DNA of 64,000 bases from positions 2,215,129 through 2,279,128 of the forward strand of contig NZ_KB900539.1 in assembly GCF_000378945.1 (NCBI RefSeq), written 5' to 3'. This stretch comes from Methyloversatilis universalis EHg5 (GTDB lineage Bacteria > Pseudomonadota > Gammaproteobacteria > Burkholderiales > Rhodocyclaceae). The notes under the pieces were generated by a model. It had not been told where the DNA came from. It did not search any database and saw only the letters and a list, made by a program, of their open reading frames with translations. Shown piece after piece: positions 26,306 through 34,584 of this stretch (positions are counted from its first letter, which is position 1; every line of letters starts with the position of its first letter). A program made the translations under genes and the position numbers.

Positions 26306-26647
26306 TCAAGCGCCAAGCAGCCTTCTCGCCAACATTGACTGCATATCACGGCGCCCATCTGCAATCAGGTAAATAAGGACTTGGTTGCCTGTGACACGGT
26401 AGATCACGCGGTAGGGCTTGAAGAAAGTCTGTCGGTATTCTTTGGTACCCAGGCCGACAAGTTCCTTCGGATAGCCACCGCGTTCCGGGAATTTCGACAG
26501 ACTCTCCGCAACGTCCATCAACTCATCCAGCACATGGTTGGCATTGGCCACAGAGTCGAATTCGGAGATGTAGTCGTGGATGGCCTCCACGTCCTGCTCC
26601 GCGCCCTCGGTGAGCAGGACCTCGAATTTGGCAGACGTGCCTGCCAT
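26306..26647 (-). CDS. RelE/ParE-family toxin
   Basis: Likely toxin of a type II toxin-antitoxin pair, with mRNA interferase or gyrase-inhibitor activity depending on subtype. Seen: 113 aa; typical beta-alpha-alpha-beta layout with EGAEQDVEAIHDYI, the FPERGGYPKEL turn, and the core strands RQTFFKPYRVIYRV and VLIYLIADGRRDMQSML. The start overlaps the last base of the antitoxin stop codon, so translation is coupled. It lies in the outer (older) part of the tRNA-Ala island. Confidence 0.88.
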   Translation of the reverse strand: MAGTSAKFEVLLTEGAEQDVEAIHDYISEFDSVANANHVLDELMDVAESLSKFPERGGYPKELVGLGTKEYRQTFFKPYRVIYRVTGNQVLIYLIADGRRDMQSMLARRLLGA

Positions 26648-26922
26648 CAGACAGAGGTTCGCTTGGCGCGGAGGCGGGCAACGACGTCGGCCACGGGTTT
26701 GACCTTGCCAGCGGTCACAGCCTGATTGCCCAGCGCTAGGATTTTCAGCAAGGCCAGTGTTTCTTGCGTCTCTTCGAACGAGGCGACGTCCTGCAGGACA
26801 GCCTTCGCTTCACCGTTCTGGGTGATAACCATAGGCTCCCGATGTTCCGCGAGGTAGGTCAGAACCTCAGCAGCGTTGGCCTTCAGATAGCTGATCGGCT
26901 TGACTTGTGATGAGTAGCGCAT
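26647..26922 (-). CDS. Phd/YefM-family antitoxin
   Basis: DNA-binding antitoxin partner of the RelE/ParE protein. Seen: 91 aa; N-terminal Phd/YefM fold with VKPISYLKANAAEVLTYL and REPMVITQNGEAKAVL; the C-terminal half is helical and would wrap the toxin. First gene of the pair, probably repressing its own promoter in the AT-richer interval just upstream (near 26940-26965). Confidence 0.88.
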   Translation of the reverse strand: MRYSSQVKPISYLKANAAEVLTYLAEHREPMVITQNGEAKAVLQDVASFEETQETLALLKILALGNQAVTAGKVKPVADVVARLRAKRTSV

Positions 26923-27320
26923 GGCTGCACCCCAGACTTGACGAAGACTTAATATAGTCTTTTTATGGTCTCATGAGAATGCACTTGAACCGGATGCAGC
27001 CACGCTATCGAGTTGAAGGCGATTAGCTAGCCAGTGGAAATTGATGTCACTCCGCCTTCAGGCGCCGGATCTCATCGCTCTGGCATCCTGCGGAGCCCTG
27101 ACCGGCTGAGGCAGGTTAGTGACATGACGGTAAAGGTGGGCGTCGGCGTAGTGGCCTGCTGCCCTGCTCTCATCGTCTGCGGACAGCGACGAGGCCGCAT
27201 CAGCGCGATCAGATGCAAAAGTCTTGCATCGGTGATGGTGGTCTTATACCCGGTGCCGGTCGTACTCCGCCGCTCACTCGGCGAGCTTGGCTAAACCTGC
27301 AGCGTAAGCCCTGCGGGGGG
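26923..27320. other. Gene-free stretch in the old island
   Basis: No gene is supported. The stretch is less GC-rich at its left end, where the toxin-antitoxin promoter should be. The frame at 27034-27294 has no family resemblance or ribosome site. Probably decayed island sequence. Confidence 0.5.
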
Positions 27321-27449
27321 TCAGTCTTGATGACCGGTGCGGTAGGCGCTGGGAAAGTGTGAGGCCACGTCCGAAGGGACACGGGCCTTGAGCTGGAACG
27401 ATGCGCCGTGAGGGCGCAGTCTGAGGCATTTCATGAAGTCTTTGCTCAT
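27321..27449 (-). pseudogene. N-terminal remnant of a phage-type integrase
   Basis: Only 42 codons remain. The stub MSKDFMKCLRLRPHG, then FQLKARVPSDVASHF, resembles the N-terminal beta strands of tyrosine integrases of the kind at 31756 (which has HWRVTINVPKDLQAQY). The DNA before its start (cagaaatcatagcgg and the AAGCCCTTG arm) parallels the DNA before the intact integrase start (ccgaaatcatagccgg and AAGCCCTTG). The catalytic domain is absent. I read it as the integrase of an earlier element in the same tRNA site. Confidence 0.6.
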
Positions 27450-27498
27450 CCAGAAATCATAGCGGTTGTGACCAGCTATGTGACCAGACCTTGCGAAA

Positions 27499-27540
27499 AA
27501 GCCCTTGTCGATCCGATAGTTACCGGAAGAACAAGGGCTT
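27499..27540 (-). terminator. tRNA-Ala terminator copy carried by the att site
   Basis: Ten-base arms AAGCCCTTGT and ACAAGGGCTT with a T run on the leftward strand. It sits just past the duplicated tRNA 3' end, as a former tRNA-Ala terminator would. Confidence 0.6.
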
Positions 27541-27547
27541 GGAATGA

Positions 27548-27566
27548 GTTGGTGGAGAGGAGGAGG
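27548..27566. repeat. Distal att site of the island
   Basis: Direct repeat GTTGGTGGAGAGGAGGAGG, identical for 19 bp to 33540-33558, which is the 3' end of tRNA-Ala. The sequences diverge immediately after (ttcatgg versus atcgaac). Confidence 0.88.
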
Positions 27567-28873
27567 TTCATGGATCACACCCCCTCACTCCCAGCAGCCA
27601 TGCGGGTTTCCGGGCAATCGCCTGCCCAGTTCTTCCCACTGGGAAACCCAGCGACGAACCTGAACCGGAGCGTAACACGGACGAGTGAGTCAGCCGCAGC
27701 CCCGCTGGTCTCCTACTCACGGTGACTCGGTGCATGCCCCGGAAGTGACTGCCGACAGGCGGACTTCGCTCCTACCCGCTGAAGGCGAGACCGCATCAGA
27801 GCCCCTGTAAGCCCTCGGGAAGCCCCGGGGTTCACTACCCCCTCACCCAACCACAGAGAACAGCCCATACGGTCTACGGTGAACCCGCAGGGGTGTCGGC
27901 TGGGCTTCCTGCTGGTGGTCAGGTGGAGGGAACACGATAGATGCCGGGGGCGTGAGTGCGGATGATTCGCGCCTTCCCGTTATCTGCTGACGGCCTGCGG
28001 CCTTGGGCGACCACAGAGGAAGGAGTGCAGCACCAGCAGCGGCAGCACTCTGCAGGGCCTGTCCGCTCAGGTGGTCCCACCTTCGGTGCCGAGTGCGAAG
28101 CACTGCCCCGGCTATCAGGACCGTATCGTCGCTCCTCTGCCTTGGTCGGTGGTGGTTGTGTCCGTAGGCTTCGCCCTTGTTCGCCGTAGGCGGGTGGGTA
28201 TGCTCAGCCTGTCCCCAGCATGACCGCCAGCAGGTGCCCAGCATGGCCCAAGGAGACCGCGGCAGGGACTGGATGGCCCCCGCTGTGTGTTCATGCTGCT
28301 GCTCTGCTGATCGCCGAAGGCTGGACCGTGTGCAGTGGGTGAGTGGGTGTGCAGTCCTTGGAGTCCCTGCCCCTGCTGGTTGAGCTTCGCTCTTCGCACT
28401 CATCTGCCACGCTCACCAGTCCTCAGCCCGCCGGGCCAGCAGGGCCGAGTGCTGGACACCAATCAGGACTTCTTCAGGGCTTCTGCCGGTGGTCCTTCGG
28501 ATGCCTTCACGGTGACTCATAGAGTTACATCTACCTGTACATCTACCAGTTATATCTATCTGGGTACATCTACTGGGCTTCTTTTGGGAAAGGCTATAGT
28601 GAGGGTTACTGGCTCAGTCAAGAGTGAGGGTTACTGAGGGTGGTCATCCCCCTTTCAGGGGTGGTCTTCCAAGCCGAAGGCTGCCCACTGCTTCCACCTT
28701 CGGAAGCCATGCAGAAATGACATTCAGTTTTTCTTGACTCGGGTTCACAGCCTGCCTCAGAGTGCGCCCCGCCTTCAGCGGATAGGGGCGAAGCCCCCGC
28801 CTTCGGTCAGCAGGGGCGAAGTCCCCCAGCCTGTCGGCCATCTACCCAAACACCAAACAGGAAAGGGCAGCAC
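27567..28873. other. Repeat-rich stretch with no supported gene
   Basis: About 1.3 kb without a convincing gene. Frames on both strands (for example 27843-28403) have skewed composition (Pro, Arg, Ser), no family resemblance and poor ribosome sites. It contains many CCGAAGG/CCTTCGG and GGGGCGAAG short repeats and the iteron-like arrays at 28526-28636. It may hold the element's origin or regulatory region. Confidence 0.5.
28526..28636. repeat. Iteron-like direct repeats
   Basis: Four copies of TAYATCTAYY start at 28526, 28538, 28551 and 28565 (spacing 12-14 bp, near one helical turn). Two copies of AGTGAGGGTTACTG follow at 28598 and 28623 (25-bp spacing). Such phased repeats are typical of initiator or recombination-directionality protein sites. 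No Rep protein is seen nearby. Confidence 0.6.
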
Positions 28874-29179
28874 ATGAGCGCACGTCTTCACTTCTTCTCC
28901 GGTCGCCTGCTGGGACACCTTCTGACCATCGGCCGGCTTGAGGTGGTCGGGGAGCGGAGGGACTACAGGGCCGACCTCGGGGACCGGCTGGCGGAGGTGG
29001 AGCGGATGAGCGCTCCGCGCTTGATCGCCGAAGGCGGAACGGGAGCATCTGGGGCCATCGACTGGGAGGTCCGGGTCTTCCGCCGTTGCTTCGTCGTGTC
29101 CCTGCTGGCGACCAGTGAGCCGGCCCGGCTGGAGTTCCCGCTGTTCGGTCTGCGGGTGGTGGTGGTGGGCCGGGGCTGA
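28874..29179 (+). CDS. Small hypothetical protein of the island
   Basis: I do not recognise it. Seen: 101 aa beginning MSARLHFFSGRLLG with a good AGGAAAGG ribosome site 7 bp before the ATG; a mixed alpha/beta composition with a hydrophobic C-terminus (FPLFGLRVVVVG). The opposite strand frame (28963-29355) has worse composition. It is the only rightward gene of the element and lies opposite to the KilA-N gene. Existence is likely but not certain. Confidence 0.5.
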   Translation: MSARLHFFSGRLLGHLLTIGRLEVVGERRDYRADLGDRLAEVERMSAPRLIAEGGTGASGAIDWEVRVFRRCFVVSLLATSEPARLEFPLFGLRVVVVGRG

Positions 29180-29306
29180 GCGCTTCCCGTAGAAATCACG
29201 GTTCGCCCTGCATCATTCCCGCACCCGCACTTCTGCGGGGAAGTACCCCGGACCGCACCAGAGTTCACCAGAGGCGTCATTCGTTGCCGGCAGTACCAAC
29301 CCCCTC

Positions 29307-29696
29307 CTAAGGGGTTGTTGTGGCCGTGGCGGGCTTCTGGTGAACCACTGGGCATATCAGATGCTGGGGCTCCGGGGCGGGTTCCTGCTGTACCGGCACG
29401 ACCACTGAACGACCGGGGGCGCTGCCCCTGTTGGCCTGAAGGCCATGCAGGATGTCGTCGATCTGCATGTCACACCACACCGCGAACCGGACATCCAGCC
29501 AGCGGGCGAAGAAGACGGCCAGCTTGGGGTGCGCCCAGGTTCCGACGTCTTCGTTCAGGTGCCAGCCAGCCTTGGTCTGAGTGATCCCTGTGATTCCAGG
29601 TATCACTTCGCGGATGGCTTGGATGTACTCCTTCGTTTCCTTGGTGCACATGAAGTTGTCCAGGCGCTTGCCGAAGTGCTTAGCCGCCTTGGTCAT
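29307..29696 (-). CDS. KilA-N domain protein, possibly 5'-truncated
   Basis: KilA-N is a DNA-binding domain of phages and phage-like islands, often in antirepressor-type proteins. Seen: 129 aa; MTKAAKHFGKRLDNFM, then TQTKAGWHLNEDVGTWAHPKLAVFFARWLDVRFAVWCD, the conserved GTWxHPxLAxxxARWL core; low-complexity C-terminus. In the same frame upstream, codons for FREDGYFN directly precede the ATG. FREDGYFN is the usual lead-in of KilA-N proteins, yet no start codon is found before the frame closes near 29817. Either translation starts inside the domain or a frameshift removed the real N-terminus. Confidence 0.78.
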   Translation of the reverse strand: MTKAAKHFGKRLDNFMCTKETKEYIQAIREVIPGITGITQTKAGWHLNEDVGTWAHPKLAVFFARWLDVRFAVWCDMQIDDILHGLQANRGSAPGRSVVVPVQQEPAPEPQHLICPVVHQKPATATTTP

Positions 29697-30015
29697 GTTG
29701 AAGTAGCCGTCTTCGCGGAAGGGGCCTTTGGCCTGTGCGCCCTTGGCGCTGAAGGCTCGCGCCGTGGCCCTCGCGGGTGGCCGGCTGGTGACCTCTGGGG
29801 GGCATCGGCGTTCAAATCATCGTGATCCCGATTATTTGAGTAGAGGTCGCTGACCCCAGCAGGCCGGGGCTTCGCTCCTTCCTGACCACCGAAGCGCGGG
29901 GCCATCCCGCATCCACGGCTTTGCAGGCCGCTGAATAACCACCCTGCCATCCGACCACAGCAGGAGCGCGGCCAGCCCCCGGCGATGCATAGCGAAGCCC
30001 AGCAGGGACCACGCC
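29697..30015. other. Intergenic or decayed 5' part of the KilA-N gene
   Basis: No independent gene is supported. The first 120 bp read in frame with the KilA-N gene (ending FREDGYFN) but lack a start codon. The remainder is GC-rich without family resemblance. Confidence 0.45.
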
Positions 30016-30594
30016 TCAGGCCGCAGCGGCCTCTCTGATGCTGATCACCGTTGCACGGGAGATGCCGAAGTCCCGGGCCACCTGAGACACCGACTCACCA
30101 GCCCCCAGCCGTACCCGTATGGTGTCCCTGTCGGAGTCGGTGGTTTTCGATGGGCGGCCTAGTTGCTTACCTTCCGCCTTGGCCCGTGCCAGTCCGGCCT
30201 GCGTGCGCTCGACCAGCATGTCCCGTTCCATCTCCGCCACCACGGCAAGGATGCCGACCACGGCCTTTCCTGCGGTGCTGGTGAGGTCGGTGCCCCCCAG
30301 CGCCAGCACCTGCACCCGGATGCCCCGGTCTTCCAGCCCCCGCAGGGTCTGCATGACGTCGATCATGTCCCGGCCTAGCCGGTCCAGTTTGGAGACGATC
30401 AGGACGTCCCCGGCTTCCATCCGCTCCAGCATCTTGGAGAACTGCGGGCGCTCGCTGGCCGGCACCTTTCCGCTGATGGTGTCGGAGAACCACCGCTGGG
30501 GCTCGATGGTGTGGCCCTGTGCTGCCAACTCTTGGCGCTGGTTGTCCGTGGTCTGCTCTGCTGTGCTGACTCGCCCGTATCCGAAGACTCGCAT
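30016..30594 (-). CDS. Serine recombinase (resolvase/invertase family)
   Basis: Site-specific recombinase that cuts through a serine. Seen: 192 aa; N-terminal GYGRVST with catalytic Ser10; conserved SKLDRLGRDMIDVM and the long helix ILAVVAEMERDMLVERTQAGLARAKAEGK; C-terminal HTH (GESVSQVARDFGISRATVISI). Length is normal for resolvase/invertases. The start MRVFGYG was selected over a 77-codon extension that crosses the promoter. It may resolve dimers of the excised element or invert a segment. It carries its own promoter and repeat operator (30606-30653). Confidence 0.93.
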   Translation of the reverse strand: MRVFGYGRVSTAEQTTDNQRQELAAQGHTIEPQRWFSDTISGKVPASERPQFSKMLERMEAGDVLIVSKLDRLGRDMIDVMQTLRGLEDRGIRVQVLALGGTDLTSTAGKAVVGILAVVAEMERDMLVERTQAGLARAKAEGKQLGRPSKTTDSDRDTIRVRLGAGESVSQVARDFGISRATVISIREAAAA

Positions 30595-30605
30595 GGTGTC
30601 GCCTA

Positions 30606-30653
30606 GGTGTGGGAAAACGGTGTCAGTATCTCCAGGGTGTTGGAAAGTGTCAA
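30606..30653 (-). promoter_or_regulatory. Resolvase promoter overlapped by a direct repeat
   Basis: On the leftward strand TTGACA (30648-30653) is followed by a 17-bp spacer and GATACT (30625-30630), a near-consensus sigma-70 promoter. Two direct repeats of GGTGTnGGAAA...GTGTCA (30606-30625 and 30635-30652) cover it, about 28 bp apart. They are a likely binding site for the resolvase or another repressor. Confidence 0.7.
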
Positions 30654-31140
30654 GGTCTATATATCCAACGGTCTGTGCACCCCATTCTGCAGGGTGGCGG
30701 AAACCATCGTTTCCCAACAGGAGCAGCGCTGGGGCTCTGGTGGGGCCGGCTGGGGACTGGGGCGGGCGCTGCTGAACCTGCTCTGCTACAGGAGCGGAGG
30801 GCTGACCACCGACACAGGGCCGCACTCCTCGCTGTAGCCTCGCCCCTGATGGCCGGAGGCTGGGCCGGGACTTCAGGCCTGCGGCGGTCTCACTTCTATA
30901 GTCAGGGTTCCGGGGCGCACATGCCGGGACTCTCTGGCAGGGTGCTAGGGCTTCCGTGCTTGTCCGCCGGGGGCGGGTGGCCGGGAGTCCTCCGGCTCCA
31001 CATAGGTGACCGACTGGGCCGATAGCCGGGGCGCTTTTGATGGCCGGCAGGGTGGGGGAGGCGGCCCCCTACGGGGGGAACTCAGCCAGCAGACAGAGTA
31101 AGGTAGAGGTCCGACATTTTTCCGTCGAAAACTGTACGGC
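30654..31140. other. Gene-free stretch between resolvase and membrane protein
   Basis: I see no supported gene. Overlapping frames (30607-30837, 30945-31490) lack recognisable features and conflict with the membrane protein gene. Contains only the upstream edge of the resolvase promoter region. Confidence 0.5.
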
Positions 31141-31677
31141 CTAGTAGATACGGTGCAGCACAAGAATGACCAACGTGATGACGCCCACCAGCAAGCCGAT
31201 ACCGAAAGTACACAGTTGAGCCGTGAAGCCGGATTTCGTCTTTGGTCCGAGTTCCTTCGCCCTCGCACTGTGCACAGCATGCGCGGCTGCATCGTTGTCT
31301 TCGTCTGCCCGTGCGGCTGCGGCTGACTGTCGAAAGTCCTCAAGCCGATTGACGGTAACCAACACCCCGACAACGAACGAGAGTCCGAGGAACACGAGTG
31401 AAATGGCAAAGCCCGGGACCAGCGAATGTAGGCGCTCCGGTGGTTGACTGACCAGTAGGTTGAACTCGAAGCCCATCGTGGCGACAGCAAAAGCTAGGAG
31501 GAGGTTGTTTGCATGCCCCATCTGCTGAATGGTGTTCGACTGCCAGCGGATGGACTTCTCTCGATTCTGCTTCTTCCCTCCGCCCTGCTTCTTCCCTTCC
31601 TCCTGCGGACCCCTCGCATTCCCGTCGTTCCGCCGCGTGTCTGTCTCCGGAGAACTGCTGTCCCTGCTGTCGGTCAT
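31141..31677 (-). CDS. Island-encoded membrane protein, unknown function
   Basis: Not a family I can name. Seen: 178 aa; a highly charged N-terminus (Lys, Arg, Glu, Gly; residues 1-45); then QQMGHANNLLLAFAVATMGFEFNLL, a second hydrophobic span (LVPGFAISLVFLGLSFVVGVLVTV), a charged Ala-rich cytoplasmic helix (RLEDFRQSAAAARADEDND), and a last span (TFGIGLLVGVITLVILVLH): three or four membrane segments. Similar small proteins occur as cargo in islands, sometimes beside defence genes, but no partner is seen here. It is downstream of, and in the same direction as, the integrase. Confidence 0.7.
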   Translation of the reverse strand: MTDSRDSSSPETDTRRNDGNARGPQEEGKKQGGGKKQNREKSIRWQSNTIQQMGHANNLLLAFAVATMGFEFNLLVSQPPERLHSLVPGFAISLVFLGLSFVVGVLVTVNRLEDFRQSAAAARADEDNDAAAHAVHSARAKELGPKTKSGFTAQLCTFGIGLLVGVITLVILVLHRIY

Positions 31678-31755
31678 GGATCGCGCCCTGTTCTGGTTGG
31701 CCTACTCTGCGCCGTGGATCAGTCAATTGGCCTAGTTGCGGAGCATACACCCGGA

Positions 31756-33441
31756 TTATGGGCATACCGGCACAGGGTGCACCAGGTCGTACCCGACGCC
31801 CTCCACCAATGCCTGCAGTTCGGCGAGCGGCCTGTCGCCTCTCTCATAGCCCCGCTGTACCGTGGTCGTTCCCTCGTCGGTGTGCCCGGTGATCAGGTTC
31901 CGTTTCTCGATTCCCAAGTCTCGGGCGCGAGTGGAGAACGTGTGCCGAAAGGCGTGGTAACCGGTGAGCATGGCTCCCCCCGTCTCGTCTCGAAGGCCGA
32001 TAGCCATGAGGTGCCCCCGGAACCACTCGCCTGCCACCTCCGACGGGTTTCCGCCCTTGGGCTTCCACATAGGGAACAGCACTTTTGCCCCCTGCTGCCT
32101 GATCGCCTCAACGTAGCGGATGAACCCCAGCTCGATCAGCTTGGAGTGGATGACCACCTTGCGCCGCGAGGATGCGTTCTTGGTGCTCTTCTGGACTCCC
32201 TCGGCGGCTTCGGTCTGGTCGGTGATGTGGAAGAACCAGATGCCGCCCTCCTCCCGGATGTCCTTCTGCGGGTTCAGCTGGCAGACCTCCCGGACTCGCG
32301 CCCCGGTGTATAGCCCGACCAGCGGGAACCAGTAGCGTTGGACTTGCTCCGGGTCGCCGGCGAAGGCTCGCGCCTCCTCGCCCTCGAACAGGCGCTTTAG
32401 CTCCTCCTGCGTCATGGCGCGCTGATTCTCTTCCGACTCGACGCGTTCGCCCAAGTACTCCATGACGCTGGCGCTCAAGTGCTGCGGAAACCCCGCATCG
32501 CCGTAGCGGAGCTTGGCGTAGTCCAGAAAGGGAGCGATGGCAGCCTTATAGCTGCCCTCGAAGGTGTCCTTGGCGACTCTCTTCGGGTGGTCACGCTCAA
32601 GTAGCGAGCGGATGCTGACGCCCTGCTTTCTCGCCTTCCACCAATCCCAAGGCAGGCGGCACAGGTCGTCACTGAAGGAGATGAGGTCGTTCTGCTTGAG
32701 GTCCGTGCAGAGCTTGTCCCCGATGTACTCGACCATGGCCGGAAGGATGAAGCGGTACTTCTTCATCATCGCGGTCTCGCCCTGCAACATCAGCTTCCGC
32801 TTGATGAACTCATCGACCAGATAGCCAAGCCGCACGGGCGGCTTTGGTTCCGCTTGCGGTGTTGGCGCAGCCCTTCCCGCCCATCGCTTCCGGGTGATCT
32901 GTATCCCGGTCTGCAGAGCCTCGGCCAACCGCAGGCAGAAGACCCGGAATGCGAGTGACTCCCGGTCCAGCCTGAACCCCAGTTCCCGGAGCGCCCGTTC
33001 AGCCGTAACGGACACGTCGCCCCAGATGCTCCCGGCGGATATGGCCTCTTCGGTCGCCTGCTCAAGGTCGGCAAGCCGCCATTCATCTGCTTCCCGGGCG
33101 TGCTCGCTCACGCCGGCCTGCAGCAGCCTGCCGTTCTCGTCGGAATCGATCCAGCGGCGGACCCATTCCCGGGCGTAGTAACCGGCCTCCTCCTCGGGCA
33201 TGGAGTCCCGGAAGAGGTCAGCGGAATCAGGGGAGCGAAGAGCAGCAAAACGGCGAGCGTGTCCCAGCGCCCATTCCGTCGCCTCGACATCGGCCAACCC
33301 GCGGTCGGCGATGCGGATCGTCTTCTTGAACTGCTTCTGTCCGTCGTACTGCGCTTGGAGGTCTTTGGGGACGTTGATTGTCACGCGCCAGTGGCCCGAG
33401 CGTGACTCCCAAGAGATGGTAGGCATTTCGTTCGTCTGCAT
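31756..33441 (-). CDS. int: Tyrosine site-specific integrase
   Basis: Integrates and excises the element at tRNA-Ala. Seen: 561 aa; N-terminal beta-rich arm-binding region (SGHWRVTINVPKDLQAQY); core-binding helices about residues 205-325; catalytic domain from about 345 with Arg382 in TGARVREV, His496/Arg499 in HAFRHTFST, His520 in ITGHTDEG and nucleophile Tyr532 in QRGYERG. All catalytic residues are present, so it looks active. It points away from the tRNA and its start lies 100 bp from the att site. The start codon context parallels the integrase stub at 27449. Confidence 0.95.
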   Translation of the reverse strand: MQTNEMPTISWESRSGHWRVTINVPKDLQAQYDGQKQFKKTIRIADRGLADVEATEWALGHARRFAALRSPDSADLFRDSMPEEEAGYYAREWVRRWIDSDENGRLLQAGVSEHAREADEWRLADLEQATEEAISAGSIWGDVSVTAERALRELGFRLDRESLAFRVFCLRLAEALQTGIQITRKRWAGRAAPTPQAEPKPPVRLGYLVDEFIKRKLMLQGETAMMKKYRFILPAMVEYIGDKLCTDLKQNDLISFSDDLCRLPWDWWKARKQGVSIRSLLERDHPKRVAKDTFEGSYKAAIAPFLDYAKLRYGDAGFPQHLSASVMEYLGERVESEENQRAMTQEELKRLFEGEEARAFAGDPEQVQRYWFPLVGLYTGARVREVCQLNPQKDIREEGGIWFFHITDQTEAAEGVQKSTKNASSRRKVVIHSKLIELGFIRYVEAIRQQGAKVLFPMWKPKGGNPSEVAGEWFRGHLMAIGLRDETGGAMLTGYHAFRHTFSTRARDLGIEKRNLITGHTDEGTTTVQRGYERGDRPLAELQALVEGVGYDLVHPVPVCP

Positions 33442-33541
33442 CCCGAAATCATAGCCGGTTTTCCCAGCTAACTTCCCAAGACGACGCCGAAAGCCCTTGC
33501 GGAATCAAGACCTTAGAATGATCAAGGCCTTAGAATAAGGT

Positions 33542-33617
<76 letters not shown>

Positions 33618-33800
33618 AACGGCTGCGAATTATAGTAGGTCGGCTGCAAGTTGTGAAGGAAGATCGGGGAAGAACTCCGACGCATCGGAACCGGAACATC
33701 GTCCCTGATATGCGGTCGCAGTGACAGAATCCGGCACATGATCGCGCAGACAACAAAGTTTCAGCGCGCCACGGACAACACAGGCAACAGGACAGAGAAC

Positions 33801-34556
33801 GTGAACAGCCAGAACCCGATATCCGACCACGACGCGCCAACCGGACGCCGTCGTTTCATGCAGGCCGGCCTGATGATGCTGGCGCCGGCCTGGCTGGCCG
33901 GCTGCGTGAATACCCGTCAATTCGAGCGCGCGGAAAGCGTGGCGTCGGACGCTGTCGCTAAACCCCAGGTCGGCGACAGCTGGTCCTACCGTGAACTGAA
34001 CGGTTACAACCGCAATATCGAAGGCGAACTGCGCTACACGGTTGAACAGGCCGATGCGCTGTGGCTGTCGGTGGAACTGGAAGGCACTTCGGCCAGCGCG
34101 CTGCGCGGCGGCCAGAAAGAGCTCTATGCGGCACCATGGGCGGTCATGCGCGACACCGTGTATGACAGACAGAACACCTACAACCCGCCGCTGCCGGTGC
34201 TGCCATCCGACCTGACGCCGGGTACGCGCGAATTCTGGCAGTCCATGGTGACCTCCGACCCGAAGGAGCGCGCACGCCGCTGGCATGTGCAGCTGGACGT
34301 GCTGGGCGAGGAGCGCATCACGGTGCCGGCGGGCGAATTCGACGCGGTGCATGTGCGCCGCATCGTGCGTTTCGAGCATCCGAGCTTTTTCCGCACCGAC
34401 TCCGTGCGCACCGAACACCTCTGGTATTCGCCCCAGGTGAAGCACTGGGTGAAGCGGGAATGGCGCGGTACCTATCGACAGACGCTGCGCACCCGCCAGC
34501 CTGAATTCCGCGAGGACTGGATCGTGTGGGAGCTCACCCGCTTCAACGTCGCCTGA
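33801..34556 (+). CDS. Predicted lipoprotein, unknown function
   Basis: I do not recognise a family. Seen: about 251 aa from the GTG start; a twin-arginine-like signal (GRRRFMQAGLMMLAPAWLAGC) with lipobox LAGC; the mature part begins with an acidic/amide-rich segment, then PQVGDSWSYRELNGYN and alternating strands (EGELRYTVEQADALWLSVELEG, RWHVQLDVLGEERITVPAGEFDAVHVRRIV), a beta-rich fold like small outer-membrane lipoproteins. The GTG at 33801 has an AGGACA site; an ATG at 33738 gives 21 more residues without one. First chromosomal gene beyond the island, rightward. Confidence 0.72.
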   Translation: MNSQNPISDHDAPTGRRRFMQAGLMMLAPAWLAGCVNTRQFERAESVASDAVAKPQVGDSWSYRELNGYNRNIEGELRYTVEQADALWLSVELEGTSASALRGGQKELYAAPWAVMRDTVYDRQNTYNPPLPVLPSDLTPGTREFWQSMVTSDPKERARRWHVQLDVLGEERITVPAGEFDAVHVRRIVRFEHPSFFRTDSVRTEHLWYSPQVKHWVKREWRGTYRQTLRTRQPEFREDWIVWELTRFNVA

Positions 34557-34584
34557 AGCGGGCGCGCGCCTCACCACGCGTCGC

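Noticed and set aside
27034-27294. 86-aa rightward frame beside the antitoxin gene
   Set aside because: No ribosome site, no similarity and mixed hydrophobic/basic composition without domain pattern.
27843-28403. 186-aa leftward frame in the island
   Set aside because: Skewed composition, no recognisable fold, weak start; overlaps other equally poor frames.
28526-28574. CRISPR array
   Set aside because: Repeats are 10 bp with 2-4 bp gaps; there are no spacers and no cas genes.
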